From: Legionellaceae bacterium
GTDB lineage: Bacteria; Pseudomonadota; Gammaproteobacteria; Legionellales; Legionellaceae
Assembly (NCBI GenBank): GCA_947505025.1
Contig: CANNIJ010000007.1
Coordinates: 1 to 23,017, forward strand
Length of the DNA stretch: 23,017 nucleotides
Direction of reading: 5' to 3'
Each line of letters begins with the position of its first letter. Positions within the stretch are counted from its first letter, which is position 1. Shown piece after piece: positions 22,206-23,017 of the stretch. The notes under the pieces were generated by a model. The model worked only from the letters and a program-made list of their open reading frames with translations, searched no databases and was not told the origin of the DNA. A program made the position numbers and the translations under genes.

Positions 22206-22793
22206 ATGAGAGTGAGCTCTAGGATACTTAAACACCGCCTAAAAATAAACACTACATTAATTACCTTTATAACTATATTGATTATTTTAATAGTATTTTC
22301 AAGTCAGATAATCGGATCTACTAATCCATCGAATAGTCCAACGACACACAAGCTCCGGGTTGGCGTACTGAATACACCACCATTCTCATATTTTATTAAT
22401 GGTAAGCCTTTGGGACTAGCATATGAAATATGGGAAATAGTTGCACGTGAAAATAACTTACAATGTGAATACTTGGATATTGGAACAGACATTGATGTAT
22501 CAACATCAAAAATACAAAGCGGAGAAATAGATGTAGCTCTGGGTCAGGTGGTTTTATTAGCAAGCAGACAAATGGCTGGCTTATTTAGTTTGCCTTTTTA
22601 TAATGGTAATTTTGTCATTTTGGCAAAAAAGACACCAGTTAATTTGATGCAACGTTTTATAGATACACTGCACGTTATTCCTATATATATATTTTTGATG
22701 ATATTCATTCTATATATGTCTTACATGGTGCTGTTTTATTTTGTAGAGCATGATAACTCGACTTTAGCCAATTATGCCGCTAAGGCCAATTGA
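22206..22793 (+). CDS. Truncated glutamate-receptor-like / family 3 binding protein
   Basis: The 195-residue product has an N-terminal membrane segment or uncleaved signal (about 17-37). Next comes lobe 1 of a family 3 solute-binding fold (about 49-141: LRVGVLNTPPFSYFINGKPLG, SGEIDVALGQ, and the ligand-type Arg121). A second hydrophobic helix (about 157-180) follows and ends FYFVEHDN. Lobe 1 then TM helix is the order of prokaryotic ionotropic glutamate receptors; the pore loop, second pore helix and lobe 2 are missing. The last six residues (YAAKAN) are read from the antisense of the transposase gene's 3' end. It is therefore probably the 5' fragment of an interrupted gene. Confidence 0.6.
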   Translation: MRVSSRILKHRLKINTTLITFITILIILIVFSSQIIGSTNPSNSPTTHKLRVGVLNTPPFSYFINGKPLGLAYEIWEIVARENNLQCEYLDIGTDIDVSTSKIQSGEIDVALGQVVLLASRQMAGLFSLPFYNGNFVILAKKTPVNLMQRFIDTLHVIPIYIFLMIFILYMSYMVLFYFVEHDNSTLANYAAKAN

Positions 22794-23017
22794 TAAATCA
22801 ATAAGTTAGCATTTGTTTCAGTTATTTTTAAAGATTCCGTCTTATCTTCATGATTTTTAGACGTTGAAAAATACATTTTTACCCATATTGATCTTCTTAT
22901 GGTCATGATAATATCGGCTAAAGTTAGCTCACCTTTTTTGTCATACCATGACGTGGTTTCTTGCACCAATAATTTTTTTGTCTCATGCATTTTGATAGCG
23001 ACCAATACCAATATTGA
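22772..23017 (-). CDS. Transposase-like protein, C-terminal part (partial)
   Basis: The minus-strand frame is open from the right edge to TAA at 22774-22772, giving about 81 residues. It has ETTSWYDKKGELTLADIIMTIRRSIWVKMYFSTS and ends LIYQLALAA. The WYDK...(L/F)xDxxxxxRRxxW pattern followed by a short helix ending in alanines resembles the C-terminal region of a transposase family, which I recognise from memory and cannot name precisely. The apparent TTG at 23011 is internal; the true start is outside the window. Its end overlaps the receptor-like gene by 22 bases. Confidence 0.55.
   Translation of the reverse strand, partial: SILVLVAIKMHETKKLLVQETTSWYDKKGELTLADIIMTIRRSIWVKMYFSTSKNHEDKTESLKITETNANLLIYQLALAA
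22772..23017 (-). mobile_element. Probable insertion sequence, one end
   Basis: The transposase-like 3' end suggests that an insertion sequence enters from the right edge. Its outer boundary should lie slightly left of 22772, perhaps between about 22745 and 22771, but no terminal repeat can be defined with only one end visible. Confidence 0.4.

Noticed and set aside
22006..22209. A 67-codon frame ending with an ATGA overlap on the receptor-like gene.
   Set aside because: It covers the palindromes and -10-like element of the intergenic region, lacks a ribosome site, and shows no recognisable domain.

Overview
The window is chromosomal DNA of a gammaproteobacterium with an AT-leaning genome. 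The ribosomal proteins, SecY and RpoA read like close relatives of the E. coli proteins and keep the classical S10-spc-alpha order. Ferrochelatase, LpxD (so a lipid A outer membrane) and QueH fit that group. A Legionellales-like, host-associated relative is possible but is only a guess from gene content and base composition.

Region 1 (1-13952, + strand) is one ribosomal superoperon. It runs from the 3' end of tuf through rpsJ-rplC-rplD-rplW-rplB-rpsS-rplV-rpsC-rplP-rpmC-rpsQ (S10 block), rplN-rplX-rplE-rpsN-rpsH-rplF-rplR-rpsE-rpmD-rplO-secY-rpmJ (spc block) and rpsM-rpsK-rpsD-rpoA-rplQ (alpha block). Genes overlap or nearly touch, except at four gaps. These gaps hold a perfect inverted repeat (rpsC-rplP), an spc promoter candidate (rpsQ-rplN), a structured 181-base leader (rpsN-rpsH), and a hairpin plus alpha promoter candidate (rpmJ-rpsM). 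The block ends at a clear rho-independent terminator at 14029. S14 is unusual: it has the long proteobacterial form but carries the four-cysteine zinc motif of the short form.

Region 2 (14067-17303, + strand) is a mixed set: queH overlapping a short class II DAHP synthase gene, a small repeat-rich lipoprotein with its own terminator, and an orphan Stealth-family sugar-phosphate transferase. queH and the Stealth gene both begin about 13 bases after a terminator T-tract and lack a visible Shine-Dalgarno sequence.

Region 3 (17261-21968, - strand) is a probable lpxD-polA-hemH operon, converging on and overlapping the Stealth gene by 43 bases. PolA keeps its 5' nuclease and polymerase residues but has lost the proofreading residues. 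Ferrochelatase carries a cysteine-rich internal segment like that of the [2Fe-2S] ferrochelatases.

Region 4 (21969-23017) is accessory. A palindrome-rich divergent region precedes a membrane-anchored, glutamate-receptor-like binding protein. That protein ends abruptly at the 3' end of a transposase-like gene running in from the right edge.

I found no convincing new multi-gene system. The best leads are the hybrid S14, the rpsH leader, the interrupted receptor-like channel, and the orphan Stealth gene beside the repeat lipoprotein.
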